From Gemmobacter sp. 24YEA27 (lineage in GTDB: Bacteria; Pseudomonadota; Alphaproteobacteria; Rhodobacterales; Rhodobacteraceae): DNA of 64,000 bases. The first letter of the stretch is position 1; each line of letters starts with the position of its first letter. Below the pieces are notes generated by a model that worked only from the letters and a program-made list of their open reading frames with translations, was not told the DNA's origin and did no database searches. Positions 17,938 to 27,245 of the stretch are shown piece by piece. The stretch is from the NCBI RefSeq assembly GCF_030052995.1, contig NZ_JASJPW010000001.1, positions 1,174,501 through 1,238,500 of the forward strand, in the 5' to 3' direction. A program made the translations under genes and the position numbers.

Positions 17938-18339
17938 ATGATCCTTGGCATCGGCACAGATCTCGCCAATATCGAGCGCATCGGCCAGGTGCTTGACCGC
18001 CATGGCGACCGTTTCCGCAACCGGGTCTTTACCGCCGGGGAACAGCAAAAAGCCGAGGCACGACGCGAGACTGTGGCCACTTATGCCAAACGCTGGGCCG
18101 CGAAAGAGGCTTGTTCCAAGGCGCTCGGCACCGGGCTCAGGATGGGGATTTCCTGGAAGGACATGGCGGTCTCGAACCTTGCCACCGGGCAGCCGGTGAT
18201 GGCGGTGACCGGCTGGGCGGCTGAGCGGCTCGCGCAGATGACGCCACCGGGCCATGAGGCGCTGATCCATGTGACCCTGACCGATGACCATCCCTGGGCT
18301 CAGGCCTTTGTGGTGATCGAGGCGCGACCGCTGCGCTGA
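17938..18339 (+). CDS. acpS: Holo-[acyl-carrier-protein] synthase
   Basis: Transfers 4'-phosphopantetheine from CoA to the acyl carrier protein. The 133-residue frame has [15 protein letters not shown] with the magnesium-binding Asp, and [15 protein letters not shown] with the conserved Glu and Lys; [10 protein letters not shown] matches the middle motif. The first of two tandem ATG codons (17935) is an alternative start. The palindrome GTGACGTCAC lies about 25 bases upstream. Position between pdxJ and lepB is standard for the order. The protein is of usual size. Confidence 0.93.
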   Translation: MILGIGTDLANIERIGQVLDRHGDRFRNRVFTAGEQQKAEARRETVATYAKRWAAKEACSKALGTGLRMGISWKDMAVSNLATGQPVMAVTGWAAERLAQMTPPGHEALIHVTLTDDHPWAQAFVVIEARPLR

Positions 18340-18370
18340 GAGGCCATGGCGCAAGTAATGGGTATTTAAC

Positions 18371-18401
18371 TCAGGAGGAAGTCGCAGGTCCTTCCGCCTG
18401 A
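18371..18401. terminator. Hairpin after acpS
   Basis: TCAGGAGGAAG and CTTCCGCCTGA form an 11-bp stem with one mismatch around a nine-base loop, about 30 bases after the acpS stop. No T-run follows, so this is a possible weak or Rho-assisted terminator or an intergenic repeat. Confidence 0.3.
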
Positions 18402-18491
18402 TCCGGATACTCCCGCCGGAGGTGCAGGCCGCGCGCGCGCCCGTTTCCGGCTTCTACACCGGCAATTGACCCCGGCAAACCCGGGCGCGGC

Positions 18492-18520
18492 TTGACAGGT
18501 CCGCCCCCCCGGCGCAAGAA
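18492..18520 (+). promoter_or_regulatory. Possible lepB promoter
   Basis: A consensus -35 TTGACA is followed after 17 bases by CAAGAA as -10 candidate, about 30 bases upstream of the lepB start. The -35 is excellent and the -10 weak, a common pattern in this group. It would let lepB-rnc-era be transcribed separately from acpS. Confidence 0.45.
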
Positions 18521-18552
18521 GCGGCCCGATACAGCGCGGAAGGCTTGTGAAG

Positions 18553-19362
18553 ATGGCGAAGGCAAAAGGCGAGAGCGGCGGCATCGTCGAGACGATCAAA
18601 ACCGTCTTCTGGGCATTGGTGATCGCAGGACTGTTCCGGACGCTTTTCTTCCAGCCCTTCTGGATCCCGTCGGAATCGATGAAAAGCTCGCTCCTCGTGG
18701 GTGACTTCCTCTTCGTCAACAAAATGGCCTACGGCTATTCCAAATATTCCTGCCCCTTCGGTCTTTGCCCCTTCGAGGGCCGTATTCTCGGCTCTGATCC
18801 GCTGCGCGGCGATGTGGTCGTGTTCCGCAACCCCTATACCGGCGATGATTATATCAAACGCCTGATCGGTCTGCCGGGCGACAGGGTCCAGATGAAGGAT
18901 GGCCGCGTCTTCCTCAATGACACCGAAGTGCCGCAGGTGCCGGACGGGATCTTCACCGAAATCTATGGCCCCCAGGGCCCGATGAAGAACTACCCGCAAT
19001 GCGAAAACGGCGCGGTCGGCCTGAATGGCACCTGCGAAAAGTCGCGCTCGATCGAGACATTGCCGACCGGCGACGGGGATGCGACCCGGTCCTATCCGGT
19101 GCTCAACATCAAGGATACCGCAGGCCTGCCCGATAACAGCAATGTCTATACCGTTCCCGACGGGCATTATTTCTTCATGGGCGACAACCGCGACAACAGC
19201 CAGGATTCGCGCTTCCAGCCCGGCCTTCAGGGCGGTATCGGCATGGTGCCTGCAGAATATCTGATCGGCCGTGCGGATCGCATCGTCTTCTCTTCTGCCG
19301 GCGCCAGCCTGTGGTATTTCTGGACATGGCGGGCTGACCGCTTCTTCCTCGGGATCAACTGA
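18553..19362 (+). CDS. lepB: Signal peptidase I
   Basis: Cleaves signal peptides of exported proteins on the outer face of the inner membrane. One N-terminal membrane helix ([19 protein letters not shown]) is followed by the catalytic Ser in [17 protein letters not shown] and the catalytic Lys in [16 protein letters not shown]. The C-terminal motif [14 protein letters not shown] is intact. The stretch between about 130 and 190 is a Rhodobacterales-type insertion with extra cysteines. The ATG (MAKAKG) was chosen; a GTG two codons upstream is possible. rnc starts four bases after the stop. Confidence 0.95.
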   Translation: MAKAKGESGGIVETIKTVFWALVIAGLFRTLFFQPFWIPSESMKSSLLVGDFLFVNKMAYGYSKYSCPFGLCPFEGRILGSDPLRGDVVVFRNPYTGDDYIKRLIGLPGDRVQMKDGRVFLNDTEVPQVPDGIFTEIYGPQGPMKNYPQCENGAVGLNGTCEKSRSIETLPTGDGDATRSYPVLNIKDTAGLPDNSNVYTVPDGHYFFMGDNRDNSQDSRFQPGLQGGIGMVPAEYLIGRADRIVFSSAGASLWYFWTWRADRFFLGIN

Positions 19363-19366
19363 GCCC

Positions 19367-20056
19367 ATGCGGCTCTCTGCCGATCTCAAGGCTTTTCAGA
19401 CCCGCATCGGGCATGAGTTTGCGCGTGGCGAGCTGCTTGTGCGGGCGGTGACGCATCCCTCGATTGCCACGCCGACGCGGCCAGACAATCAGCGGCTGGA
19501 ATTCCTGGGCGACCGGGTGCTGGGTCTTGTGATGTCCGAGGCGCTGCTTGCGGCCGATAAGGCTGCCAGCGAAGGCCAGCTTGCGCCGCGTTTCAATGCG
19601 CTGGTGCGCAAGGAAACCTGCGCCGAGGTGGCGCGCGAGATCGGGCTTGGCGAAGTGCTGCGGCTTGGCCGGTCCGAGATGCTTTCGGGCGGGCGCCGCA
19701 AAGAGGCTTTGCTGGGCGACGCCACCGAGGCGCTGATCGCCGCCGTCTATCTGGATGCGGGGTTCGACGCGGCGCGCGATCTCGTGCTCCGGCTCTGGGG
19801 CGGGCGCGTCGGCGCGGTTGAACCTGATGCACGCGATCCGAAATCGGCGCTGCAGGAATGGGCCCAGGCGCGCGGCATGGCGCCGCCGAAATATACCGAG
19901 ACCGGCCGCTCTGGCCCTGATCATCAGCCGCTGTTCACGGTCAGCGTTTTGCTGGACAATGGTGCGGGAGAGGTGGCGAAGGCCGGCTCGAAACGCGCGG
20001 CGGAACAAATTGCAGCAGCAGCGCTGCTGAAACGGCTGGAGGCCGGAAATGACTGA
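19367..20056 (+). CDS. rnc: Ribonuclease III
   Basis: Double-strand-specific RNase for rRNA and mRNA processing. The 229-residue frame has the nuclease signature [18 protein letters not shown] with catalytic acidic residues and [19 protein letters not shown] with the second pair. A C-terminal double-stranded-RNA-binding domain starts near [16 protein letters not shown] and ends [16 protein letters not shown]. The start was set at the Met directly after the lepB stop rather than codons inside lepB. Its end overlaps era by eight bases (ATGACTGA), so rnc and era are translationally coupled. Confidence 0.95.
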   Translation: MRLSADLKAFQTRIGHEFARGELLVRAVTHPSIATPTRPDNQRLEFLGDRVLGLVMSEALLAADKAASEGQLAPRFNALVRKETCAEVAREIGLGEVLRLGRSEMLSGGRRKEALLGDATEALIAAVYLDAGFDAARDLVLRLWGGRVGAVEPDARDPKSALQEWAQARGMAPPKYTETGRSGPDHQPLFTVSVLLDNGAGEVAKAGSKRAAEQIAAAALLKRLEAGND

Positions 20057-20996
20057 GATACCGGCAATGACCGAACCCCAATCCGATGGCACCCGTGCCG
20101 GCTTTGTCGCGCTGATCGGCGAGCCGAATGCCGGTAAATCGACTTTGCTCAACCGCATGGTTGGCGCGAAAGTCTCCATTGTGACGCATAAGGTCCAGAC
20201 CACGCGTACCCGCATTCGCGGCGTCTGCATGGAAGGCCAGACCCAGATCGTCTTTGTCGACACGCCGGGCCTCTTCCGCCCGCGCCGCCGGCTTGACCGC
20301 GCCATGGTAAAAGCCGCCTGGGGTGGCGCTGCCGATGCCGATATCGTCGTTCTGCTGATCGAGGCACATCGCGGGCTGACCGAGGGCGCGAAGGCGATCA
20401 TCGAGCGGCTGGCGGGCGAACTTCCGAAGGACCGTCCCGTGGCGCTGGCGATCAACAAGATCGACAAGGGCAGCTCGGAAAAGCTGCTGGCGCTTGCGGC
20501 CAGGATGAATGAGGCCTTTCCTTTCGCGAAGACCTTCATGATCTCGGCCGAAAAAGGCTATGGCGTCGATGATCTGCGCGAATGGCTGGCGGCAGAGCTG
20601 CCCGAAGGTGCCTGGTTCTACCCCGAGGATCAGCTGGCCGATCTGCCGCTGCGGATGATCGCGGCTGAGATGACGCGTGAAAAACTGACTCTGCGGCTGC
20701 ATGAGGAACTCCCCTATCAGCTGACGGTCGAGACCGAGAAATGGGAAGACCGCAAGGACGGCTCCACCCGCATCGACCAGATCGTCTATGTGGCGCGGGA
20801 TGGCCATAAGGGCATCGTGCTGGGAAATCGCGGAGAGACGATCAAGTCGATCGGCCAGGCGGCGCGGGCCGAGATCAAGGAATTCCTCGACCGCGAGGTG
20901 CATCTGTTCCTGCAGGTCAAGGTGCGCCCGAACTGGCTGGAAGAGAAAGAGCGCTATTCCGAAATGGGGCTTGAATTCAAAGACGGCGACGCCTGA
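20049..20996 (+). CDS. era: GTPase Era
   Basis: Ribosome-associated GTPase for 16S rRNA maturation and 30S assembly. G motifs are clear: [12 protein letters not shown] (P-loop), the T of [13 protein letters not shown], and NKID. The C-terminal KH domain has [20 protein letters not shown]. Length 315 is typical. An in-frame Met at the seventh codon is an alternative start. The gene overlaps rnc by eight bases, and the convergent small gene begins to end only six bases past its stop. Confidence 0.96.
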   Translation: MTEIPAMTEPQSDGTRAGFVALIGEPNAGKSTLLNRMVGAKVSIVTHKVQTTRTRIRGVCMEGQTQIVFVDTPGLFRPRRRLDRAMVKAAWGGAADADIVVLLIEAHRGLTEGAKAIIERLAGELPKDRPVALAINKIDKGSSEKLLALAARMNEAFPFAKTFMISAEKGYGVDDLREWLAAELPEGAWFYPEDQLADLPLRMIAAEMTREKLTLRLHEELPYQLTVETEKWEDRKDGSTRIDQIVYVARDGHKGIVLGNRGETIKSIGQAARAEIKEFLDREVHLFLQVKVRPNWLEEKERYSEMGLEFKDGDA

Positions 20997-20998
20997 GC

Positions 20999-21022
20999 GG
21001 TTTCAGGCGCCGCGCCTGAACC
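20999..21022. terminator. Compact hairpin between era and the convergent small gene
   Basis: GGTTTCAGGCG pairs with CGCCTGAACC across a short loop, with one bulged T. It overlaps the end of the leftward small gene and lies just after the era stop. No T-run is visible on either side, so termination is only a possibility. Confidence 0.35.
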
Positions 21023-21197
21023 CGCGTTTCAAGGCCGACCAGGCCAGCCAGATCACGCCACCGATGCCGATGGCCTTCGATGAGCTGTCGAGGAGCCGGT
21101 CCTGCCCCAGCCCCTTTGGGTCGCGCTTCATGGCGAATGCGGCGATTGCTGCGGTGATCAGAGCGAACACGGCCCCACCCGGTGCGCGGTATTTCAT
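21003..21197 (-). CDS. Hypothetical small protein, 64 residues, one or two membrane helices
   Basis: MKYRAPGGAVFALITAAIAA begins a short protein with one hydrophobic helix near the N-terminus and a second near SSKAIGIGGVIWLAWSALK, separated by a polar loop with KRDPKG. The start is decided by the strong ribosome site GAGGAGGGAGG about nine bases upstream. It ends with basic residues (KRGFRRGA). It is convergent with era and divergent from DUF1491. No family was recognised. Confidence 0.6.
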   Translation of the reverse strand: MKYRAPGGAVFALITAAIAAFAMKRDPKGLGQDRLLDSSSKAIGIGGVIWLAWSALKRGFRRGA

Positions 21198-21285
21198 TGT
21201 CTCGCCTCCCTCCTCATGGCCTGTTATCAGGGATATAGGGCAGGAGAGGTATCCTGCCAGGAGGGGTTTGCGAAAGGCCCGCGAA

Positions 21286-21621
21286 ATGACCAGGCTCACC
21301 GCCGAATTCTGGGTCCAGGCCTATCTGCGCCGGCTTAACCTTGCGGATATCCCGGCCTATGTGACGGCCAGAGGGGATGCGACGGCGGGGGCGGTGATGG
21401 TGAAGCTCGCCACGCTGAACGGAGAGGCTCAGGCCTTTGAACGCCGCACCGATCTGATGAGCGGCGGACGGCAGTGGATGACCTATGCCAGCGGTCCTGA
21501 GCGTGAGGTCGATGAGGCGCTGACCCGCGCCCGCGCCCGCGACCCCGACCTCTGGATCATCGAGATCGAGGACCGCACCGGACGGACATTGCTGGATGAG
21601 CCAGGCCTTGCCGGCGACTGA
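21286..21621 (+). CDS. DUF1491-family protein
   Basis: A 111-residue soluble protein of unknown function. The beginning MTRLTAEFWVQAYLRRL and the segments GDATAGAVMVKL and DPDLWIIEIEDRTGR are characteristic of DUF1491, a small alphaproteobacterial family regularly found after era. The start is the Met of MTRLTAEFW; open codons further upstream overlap the divergent small gene. Immediately after its stop the sequence turns into IS remnants, which breaks the usual era-DUF1491-recO order. Confidence 0.82.
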   Translation: MTRLTAEFWVQAYLRRLNLADIPAYVTARGDATAGAVMVKLATLNGEAQAFERRTDLMSGGRQWMTYASGPEREVDEALTRARARDPDLWIIEIEDRTGRTLLDEPGLAGD

Positions 21622-21629
21622 CCCTCGGA

Positions 21630-22470
21630 ACTGCCCCATGTTTTGTGCACGCCTTCTTCGGTGATTTTGAGGCAAGGAGGCCATGATGGGCACAGGCAAT
21701 TCCACTGACGGGGCGCGACGCGGTGGCGCAGATCCCCATCCCGTCGGCGATGTTTCGGACCGGCCTGCGGTGAGCAAGCCCTCGCTCTTTGTCTGGAAAC
21801 ACAGATTCGCGAAAGCGGCGGCGGGAGGCACGGAGAATGATGCGGCATTCGTCGCTGAGCATCCGGGACGGTTTTCTGTCCGGGCCAGGTGTCGGTTCCT
21901 GCACCTGCAGCCGAGCGGGTTCTAGGCCTGGCCACATGTTGCGATGATGGCGCGGGCATGAGGCAAGGCAGGCGCCAGGCTGAGAGACTGCAGAACGCCT
22001 GCGCGGAGAGCGGCCAGGTCTTCTGATATCGCTTGCTGCATGATGATCTGCTTGAACAGGGCGAAAGCATCAGCCCGGGACCTGCGTCGCCAGATTGGCC
22101 CGGGCTTGCAGGGATCAGCGCGCGGATCGGCTACAGGCGCCGCCCTTTCACTTACAGCGCCAATCTTTCAGGCGGTGCCGACATCGGGCCGGCGAACGCC
22201 ATCGGTTCAGGTCAACAGGAGAGGTCTCGACCGGCAGTTCGACCACGAGGCCCCGGACAATGTCCGGGAGGCCGACATCACTGGCATCCGGACCCGTGGA
22301 AGGCTTTGCCTCTCGCGCACCTCACCATGGTCTCCCGGACCAAGGGCGTTCCCATGGCCAGATCATCGACCTCAGTACACGGCGCGTGATCGGCTGGTCC
22401 ATTCGGAGCGGAGGCGCCAGTTCACCAGCATGGAGCGGGCGGCGTTGTCTCACGCGCCCACAATCCCGCG
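21630..22470 (+). mobile_element. Decayed IS3-family element (orfA and orfB remnants)
   Basis: The left part encodes a degenerate OrfA: after several frame changes HPVGDVSDR and VSKPSLFVWKHRFAKAA (about 21769-21822) match the OrfA helix-turn-helix of IS3-type elements. The right part retains pieces of the OrfB integrase: RQFDHEAPDNVREADITGIR near 22210-22285, then LSTRRVIGWSIRS near 22370-22410 and RRQFTSMERAALSHA. Most of the DDE core is missing or scrambled, so it cannot be active. Exact ends were not resolved; the left boundary is close to the DUF1491 stop. Confidence 0.65.
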
Positions 22471-22740
22471 CCTTCGATGAGCCGCCCAGGCAATCTGGGA
22501 CGCCCGCTATTCTGACATCCCTCGATGGGCCATCAGATGCGCGCCAGCCTCGCGCTTCATGAAGGGCGTCATCGCGGCCAGCAACCGCCTGGCCTGTGAC
22601 ACCGTCTGTCCGGGGTACCTCATCTTCCATGCACAGAATTTGCCTTGCGACATCCCGTGCTTGCGGCAGAAATCAGCACACCCTTCCACGGCTCGGCTCG
22701 CAGATCGAGAGAGTATCCCGTGGCCGGCCACAGTCACAGG
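22470..22740 (-). mobile_element. Fragment of a second IS3-family element (OrfA side)
   Basis: On the minus strand EGCADFCRKHGMSQGKFCAWK followed by QTVSQARRLLA is an IS407-type OrfA (shown here to 20 residues: GCADFCRKHGMSQGKFCAWK). The start of OrfB (MKREAGAHLMAHRGMSE) follows after a deletion. The same element, differently mutated, lies at 42480-43375 on the plus strand. No transposase core is present. The 280 bases between this fragment and mcd hold no gene I can recognise. Confidence 0.65.
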
Positions 22741-23019
22741 TCTGGGATTCGAGGTCTTCGACCTGACATGCAGAGCTTTCGGCGGTGCCGGGTCAGCATT
22801 CCTCCGGAGGAAAGGAACGATTCGGACGGATCGGAATAACCAGTCAGCACCTGCGGGCAATCCGGCTCAGGACACAGATATGAACCCGCCTCGCTGATCA
22901 GCACCGCGGCCCGCAGATTCTGAAAACTGCCGCAGAAACAAGGCCTGACAGATGACCGCCCCGAACACCTGCCCCAAGAGAAGAGGTCATGCACAGAGGG
23001 CGGCAACCACAGAGGACTT

Positions 23020-24693
23020 CTAGTCCAGAAGGCGCCGCGCGATGACCTGGGCCTGGATCTCCGCAGCCCCTTCAAAAATGTTCAGGATCCGCGCGTCACA
23101 CAGGATCCGCGAGATGCGGTATTCCAGCGCAAAGCCATTGCCGCCATGGATCTGCAGCGCGTTGTCCGCCGCCGACCAGGCCACGCGCGCGCCCAGCAGT
23201 TTCGCCATCCCTGCCTCAAGGTCACAGCGCTTGTCGTGATCTTTTTGCCATGCCGCAAAATAGGTCAGCTGCCGCGCGATCATCACCTCGACTGCCATCA
23301 TCGCAAGCTTGCCGCCGACACGCGGAAATTCAACCAGCGATTTGCCGAATTGCTTGCGGTCCTCGGCATATTGAAGCCCGGTTTCCAGCGCCGACTGCGC
23401 CACGCCGATGGCCCGTGCCCCGGTCTGGATCCGCGCCGATTCAAAGGTCTGCATCAGCTGCTTGAACCCCTGTCCGGGCTGACCACCCAGCAGGTTTTCC
23501 GCCTTTACTTTGAACCCGTCAAAGCCCAGCTCATATTCCTTCATGCCGCGATAGCCGAGCACCTCGATCTCGCCGCCGGTCATGCCGGGCGTCGGGAAGG
23601 GGGCCTCATCGGTGCCCGGCGTCTTCTCGGCCAGAAACATCGACAGCCCGCGCCAGTCGGTGGTGTCGGGGTCGGTGCGCGCCAGCAGCGTCATCACATG
23701 GGTGCGCGCGGCATGGGTGATCCAGGTCTTGTTGCCGGTGATCTCCCAGCCCTCATCCGTGCGGGTCGCGCGGGTGCGCAGGGATCCGAGATCCGAGCCG
23801 GTATTCGGTTCGGTGAACACTGCCGTCGGCAGGATTTCTCCGCTTGCAAGCTTCGGCAGCCATTGCGCTTTTTGCTCCGGCGTGCCGCCGCACAGGATCA
23901 GCTCTGCCGCGATCTCTGACCGCGTTCCCAGCGATCCGACCCCGATATAGCCGCGCGACAACTCTTCTGACACCACCACCATCGAGGCTTTCGACAGGCC
24001 GAAGCCGCCGAATTCCTCGGGGATCGTCAACCCGAACACGCCCATTTCGGCCAGTTCCGCGATCACCTCCATCGGGATCAGCTCGTCCTTCAGGTGCCAG
24101 TCATGCGCGCGTGGGATTACCTTTTCATCGGCATAGCGGCGGAACTGGTCGCGGATCATCTCGAGTTCGTCATCAAGACCCGAGGCGCCAAAGGTCGCCC
24201 GTGCCTTGTCTTCACGCATCAAAGTGACCAGCCGCGCCCGCGCCGCCGGGGTATTGCCCTGCGCGGCGAGCATCAGCGCCTCGGCCCCCGGCTCATAGTC
24301 CAGCCCCAGATCTGCAAGCCGGGCGATCTCGGTCTGGCTCATCGGGATGCCGCCCCGGATCTGCGCAAGGTATTCGCCAAACCCGATCTGCAGGATCAGG
24401 GCCTCAATCTCGCCAAAGCGGCCCTGGTCGGTCAGCCGCCCGGCCCAGGCATCCAGCTGGCGCAGCGCCTCGACATAGGTGGCCAGCCAGGACAGCGCAT
24501 GCGCGGCATATTGATGGGTCTCAAGCGCGGCCGCGCTGATCTTGCCGCCGATGCTAACCTTATCCCGCAGGGCCTCGCGCGCCTCGACGAAAAGCCGGTC
24601 AAGCCCGGGCAGGCTCGCGGCGGTCAGCGCCTTCAGATCGGGAAGCAGGATCGCGGCAGAGGTCTGGGTGGCGGGCTGACCATCATGGGGCAT
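23020..24693 (-). CDS. mcd: (2S)-methylsuccinyl-CoA dehydrogenase
   Basis: FAD enzyme of the ethylmalonyl-CoA pathway for acetyl-CoA assimilation, oxidising methylsuccinyl-CoA to mesaconyl-CoA. At 557 residues it is much longer than ordinary acyl-CoA dehydrogenases; the extra ~150 N-terminal residues before LDDELEMIRDQFRRYADEKV are the hallmark of Mcd. The dehydrogenase core has AVFTEPNTGSDLGSLRT, TWITHAART, YAEDRKQFGKSL and LQIHGGNGFALEY, with the catalytic Glu in NIFEGAAEIQ. It stands alone, next to the IS3 remnants. Specificity is inferred from architecture; a generic long acyl-CoA dehydrogenase is the alternative. Confidence 0.85.
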   Translation of the reverse strand: MPHDGQPATQTSAAILLPDLKALTAASLPGLDRLFVEAREALRDKVSIGGKISAAALETHQYAAHALSWLATYVEALRQLDAWAGRLTDQGRFGEIEALILQIGFGEYLAQIRGGIPMSQTEIARLADLGLDYEPGAEALMLAAQGNTPAARARLVTLMREDKARATFGASGLDDELEMIRDQFRRYADEKVIPRAHDWHLKDELIPMEVIAELAEMGVFGLTIPEEFGGFGLSKASMVVVSEELSRGYIGVGSLGTRSEIAAELILCGGTPEQKAQWLPKLASGEILPTAVFTEPNTGSDLGSLRTRATRTDEGWEITGNKTWITHAARTHVMTLLARTDPDTTDWRGLSMFLAEKTPGTDEAPFPTPGMTGGEIEVLGYRGMKEYELGFDGFKVKAENLLGGQPGQGFKQLMQTFESARIQTGARAIGVAQSALETGLQYAEDRKQFGKSLVEFPRVGGKLAMMAVEVMIARQLTYFAAWQKDHDKRCDLEAGMAKLLGARVAWSAADNALQIHGGNGFALEYRISRILCDARILNIFEGAAEIQAQVIARRLLD

Positions 24694-24820
24694 GACTGGC
24701 TCCGATACTGGCTGGGATGAGGTCCGGTTTCGCCCGAATCCCTAGCGCCTTCGCAGTCGCAGCGCAATATCATTTCGCCGCGAAGCTGTAGCAGGTTCTA
24801 AAATGTCGCGATGAAATCTG

Positions 24821-25363
24821 TCATGAAGTTGCACCGCAGGCATTCGCGATATCCGGGCGCGCCTCGGCGGGGACGACCTCAAATTCGACGCGGTAGAGCC
24901 GCGTGCCCTGATCCCAGGCTTCGAAAGCCCAGATGCCGGGGATCAGCTCGTCCTCTTCGTCAAAGCGGAAAAAGCTGTTCACTTCGCCCGAATCAGTGAT
25001 CGATGTGGCCCAGGTCTCGGGCCTCGCGCGGCCGGGGCGATAAATGCGGGCCTCGGCATTGGCGGTCACCTCGCCCGGGGCAGCGATTACGCGGATGCCG
25101 AAGGCAAGCCCGATGCTTGCGGGGACCACATTCTCATCGGGCCAGTGAAATTCGATCCGGTCGCGCGGTACATGCAGCCAGCCGGCAATCGTGTCGGGGG
25201 CAGGGGCGCGGTCCATCGCTTTCAGGGCGCAGAAAATGCCCCATTCCACCGCAGCAACCCTGCCAGACAGCTGCGGCGCCGCAACGGTCTCGGCCCGCAG
25301 CCCCGACGGGAGGCTGAGCAACGCGGAAAGCAAAAGGGCGGAGAGGCGCGGAAAACGGATCAT
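24821..25363 (-). CDS. DUF3859-like secreted protein
   Basis: A 180-residue protein with an N-terminal signal peptide (MIRFPRLSALLLSALLSLPS, cleavage likely after LRAET). The mature part has GRVAAVEWGIFCAL, IEFHWPDENVVPASIGLAFG, ARIYRPGRARPETW and FFRFDEEDELIPGIWAFEAW, a pattern I associate with DUF3859 of Rhodobacterales; function unknown. The start was set at the Met opening the signal peptide; twelve extra codons are open upstream (to 25399). It lies between mcd and the DsbD-like gene on the same strand. Confidence 0.65.
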   Translation of the reverse strand: MIRFPRLSALLLSALLSLPSGLRAETVAAPQLSGRVAAVEWGIFCALKAMDRAPAPDTIAGWLHVPRDRIEFHWPDENVVPASIGLAFGIRVIAAPGEVTANAEARIYRPGRARPETWATSITDSGEVNSFFRFDEEDELIPGIWAFEAWDQGTRLYRVEFEVVPAEARPDIANACGATS

Positions 25364-25450
25364 GGCGGCAAAGGAACCTCGCATACAGAACCGGCGCAAG
25401 CCCCATCACTGCGGCGCGCGCCCGGCCACAGATGACGGAAATGGCCGCTT

Positions 25451-26281
25451 CTAACCGCCGGGGCAGCCGCGCAGCTCGACCGCGCCGCTGTCGGAGATGA
25501 CGGTGACGGTGACGCCCGAGCGGTCAAGCGCGAAGGGCTGACCGGTGGGCGGCACCAGATCGGCCACGGCCGTCAACACCTTGCCCTGGCGCGAGCTGAC
25601 CGCCTGAGACACCCAGATTGTCCGGTCTGCGGTCTCGATGGCGACGGTCTCGGCCTTGCCCTGCACGGGCACGGCGATTGTGGCAGTCAGGCGCAGCCCG
25701 TCCGAGATCGGCTCCACCGCACAGGTGATGGAGGAGAGCCCGGCCTCTTTGCCGGTCTTCGGCTGTCGCGCCAGCGCCGCGTCGATCAGCGGGTCGCGCG
25801 TGCCGGGCATCATCAGCCCGGCATTCAGCTCGACTTCGGCGGGCAGGCAGATGTCACGGCAGATGCCCATATCAAGGGACACCTCAAGCCGGATCGGGCG
25901 GGTCGGGTCTTTTGGAATAAGCTCGACCGGCAGGACCAGCTGCTCTTTATAGCCAATGGATTGCATGCCGTTGGTATGGAACACGCTTGGCGCGGGCCAG
26001 TGGATGCGAACCGATTTCAGATTCTCTGACCCGGACCAGTCGAATTGCGGCGGGATGCCAGCCGAGCCGGGGCTGCGCCAATAGGTCTTCCATCCAGGCG
26101 CGAGATCAAGCCGCAGCGCCGCCATGCGGGTGCCCTGGGCCGTGGTCCAGCCATCAAGAACCGAGGCCTTCAGAACCTGGTCCTGCGATGTATCGCGCGC
26201 CAGAGCCGCAATGGGCATAGCCGCAAAGGGCAGGGCTGCGAGGCAGGCGGCGGCAAGCGCGAAAGGGAGTTTCCTGGTCAT
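25451..26281 (-). CDS. Periplasmic DsbD-alpha-like domain protein
   Basis: A 276-residue exported protein with signal peptide MTRKLPFALAAACLAALPFA. It resembles the periplasmic N-terminal (interrupter) domain of DsbD: WKTYWRSPGSAGIPPQFDW, GYKEQLVLPV, and the redox pair in MGICRDICLPAEVEL. No membrane transporter or thioredoxin domain follows, so it is a stand-alone receptor-type domain, a form common in alphaproteobacteria. A role in thiol transfer to envelope proteins is inferred. Met at 26290 is an alternative start. Confidence 0.78.
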   Translation of the reverse strand: MTRKLPFALAAACLAALPFAAMPIAALARDTSQDQVLKASVLDGWTTAQGTRMAALRLDLAPGWKTYWRSPGSAGIPPQFDWSGSENLKSVRIHWPAPSVFHTNGMQSIGYKEQLVLPVELIPKDPTRPIRLEVSLDMGICRDICLPAEVELNAGLMMPGTRDPLIDAALARQPKTGKEAGLSSITCAVEPISDGLRLTATIAVPVQGKAETVAIETADRTIWVSQAVSSRQGKVLTAVADLVPPTGQPFALDRSGVTVTVISDSGAVELRGCPGG

Positions 26282-26497
26282 GGCGCCCAAAATAGGCTGC
26301 GGTCGGGCGGTGTGAAATCACAACCTGGCGACGAGCCCGTGTCTGTGGCCAAAGCGCCGCAGTCAGCGACCGGGATGCCACAAGTGCGGGGTATCCTGAC
26401 CGCCGCTGCCCTGCTCCTGCGGAATTTACAGCCCTTATCCGTGCTTTCCCTTGAGCGGCGGCGTTTTGCACCCCATCCTTAAGGCTGGAGGTGTGCC

Positions 26498-27055
26498 ATG
26501 GAACTTGCAGGCAAGGTTCTGATCGCCATGCCGGGGATGCAAGACCCCGGCTTCGCTCATTCGGTCGTGCTGATCTGCGCCCATGGGCCAGAGAGCGCGA
26601 TGGGGCTGATCATCAACAAGCCCTCGGCAGATCTGGATTTCCATAACCTGCTGAAACATCTGGGCATTGCGCCCACGGCATCGGCCCGGCCCATCTCGGT
26701 CCGTCAGGGCGGGCCGGTCGAGCGCGGACGCGGCTTCGTGCTGCATTCGCCCGACTGGCAGGGCGGCGAGACCCCGGTGATGGAGCTGCCGGGCGGCCTG
26801 CGCCTGTCGGTGTCGCTCGACATCCTCGAGGCACTGGCGCGGGGCGCGGGGCCGGAACAGGCGCTGCTGGCGCTTGGCTATGCGGGCTGGGGCGCAGGTC
26901 AGCTGGAAAGCGAGATCCTCCGGAATGACTGGCTGATTGCCGATGCCGGGCCAGAGCTGATCTTCGACCCGGTCGATGGCGGCAAATGGGGGCGGGCGAT
27001 GCGGATTAACGGAATCGATCCGCTGACGCTTTCGCCGGTTGCGGGGCGCGCGTGA
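26498..27055 (+). CDS. YqgE/AlgH-family protein (UPF0301)
   Basis: A 185-residue soluble protein of the YqgE/AlgH family. Visible conserved elements are GKVLIAMPGMQDPGFAHSVV at the N-terminus, HGPESAMGLIINKPS, GGPVERGRGFVLHS, and GYAGWGAGQLESEI. The biochemical function of the family is not established. A good ribosome site (GGAGGTG) precedes the ATG. The gene is monocistronic, divergent from the DsbD-like gene; the following intergenic stretch precedes the Hint-domain gene. Confidence 0.92.
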   Translation: MELAGKVLIAMPGMQDPGFAHSVVLICAHGPESAMGLIINKPSADLDFHNLLKHLGIAPTASARPISVRQGGPVERGRGFVLHSPDWQGGETPVMELPGGLRLSVSLDILEALARGAGPEQALLALGYAGWGAGQLESEILRNDWLIADAGPELIFDPVDGGKWGRAMRINGIDPLTLSPVAGRA

Positions 27056-27245
27056 CTGGTGTCGATCATGACTGTGGCCGGGCATGAAGCCTGCCGCAGG
27101 TGAGGCCGGCTCCAGCTGAAGCGCGCCTGATCGGATTTGCGGCGACCTTTCTTGCCCAAAACTGACCGTCAGATTTCTGTAGCGTGACGATTCGCGCACT
27201 GCTATCCTGTTACCATAAAACAAAAGAACGAGCAGGCAGACAGGC

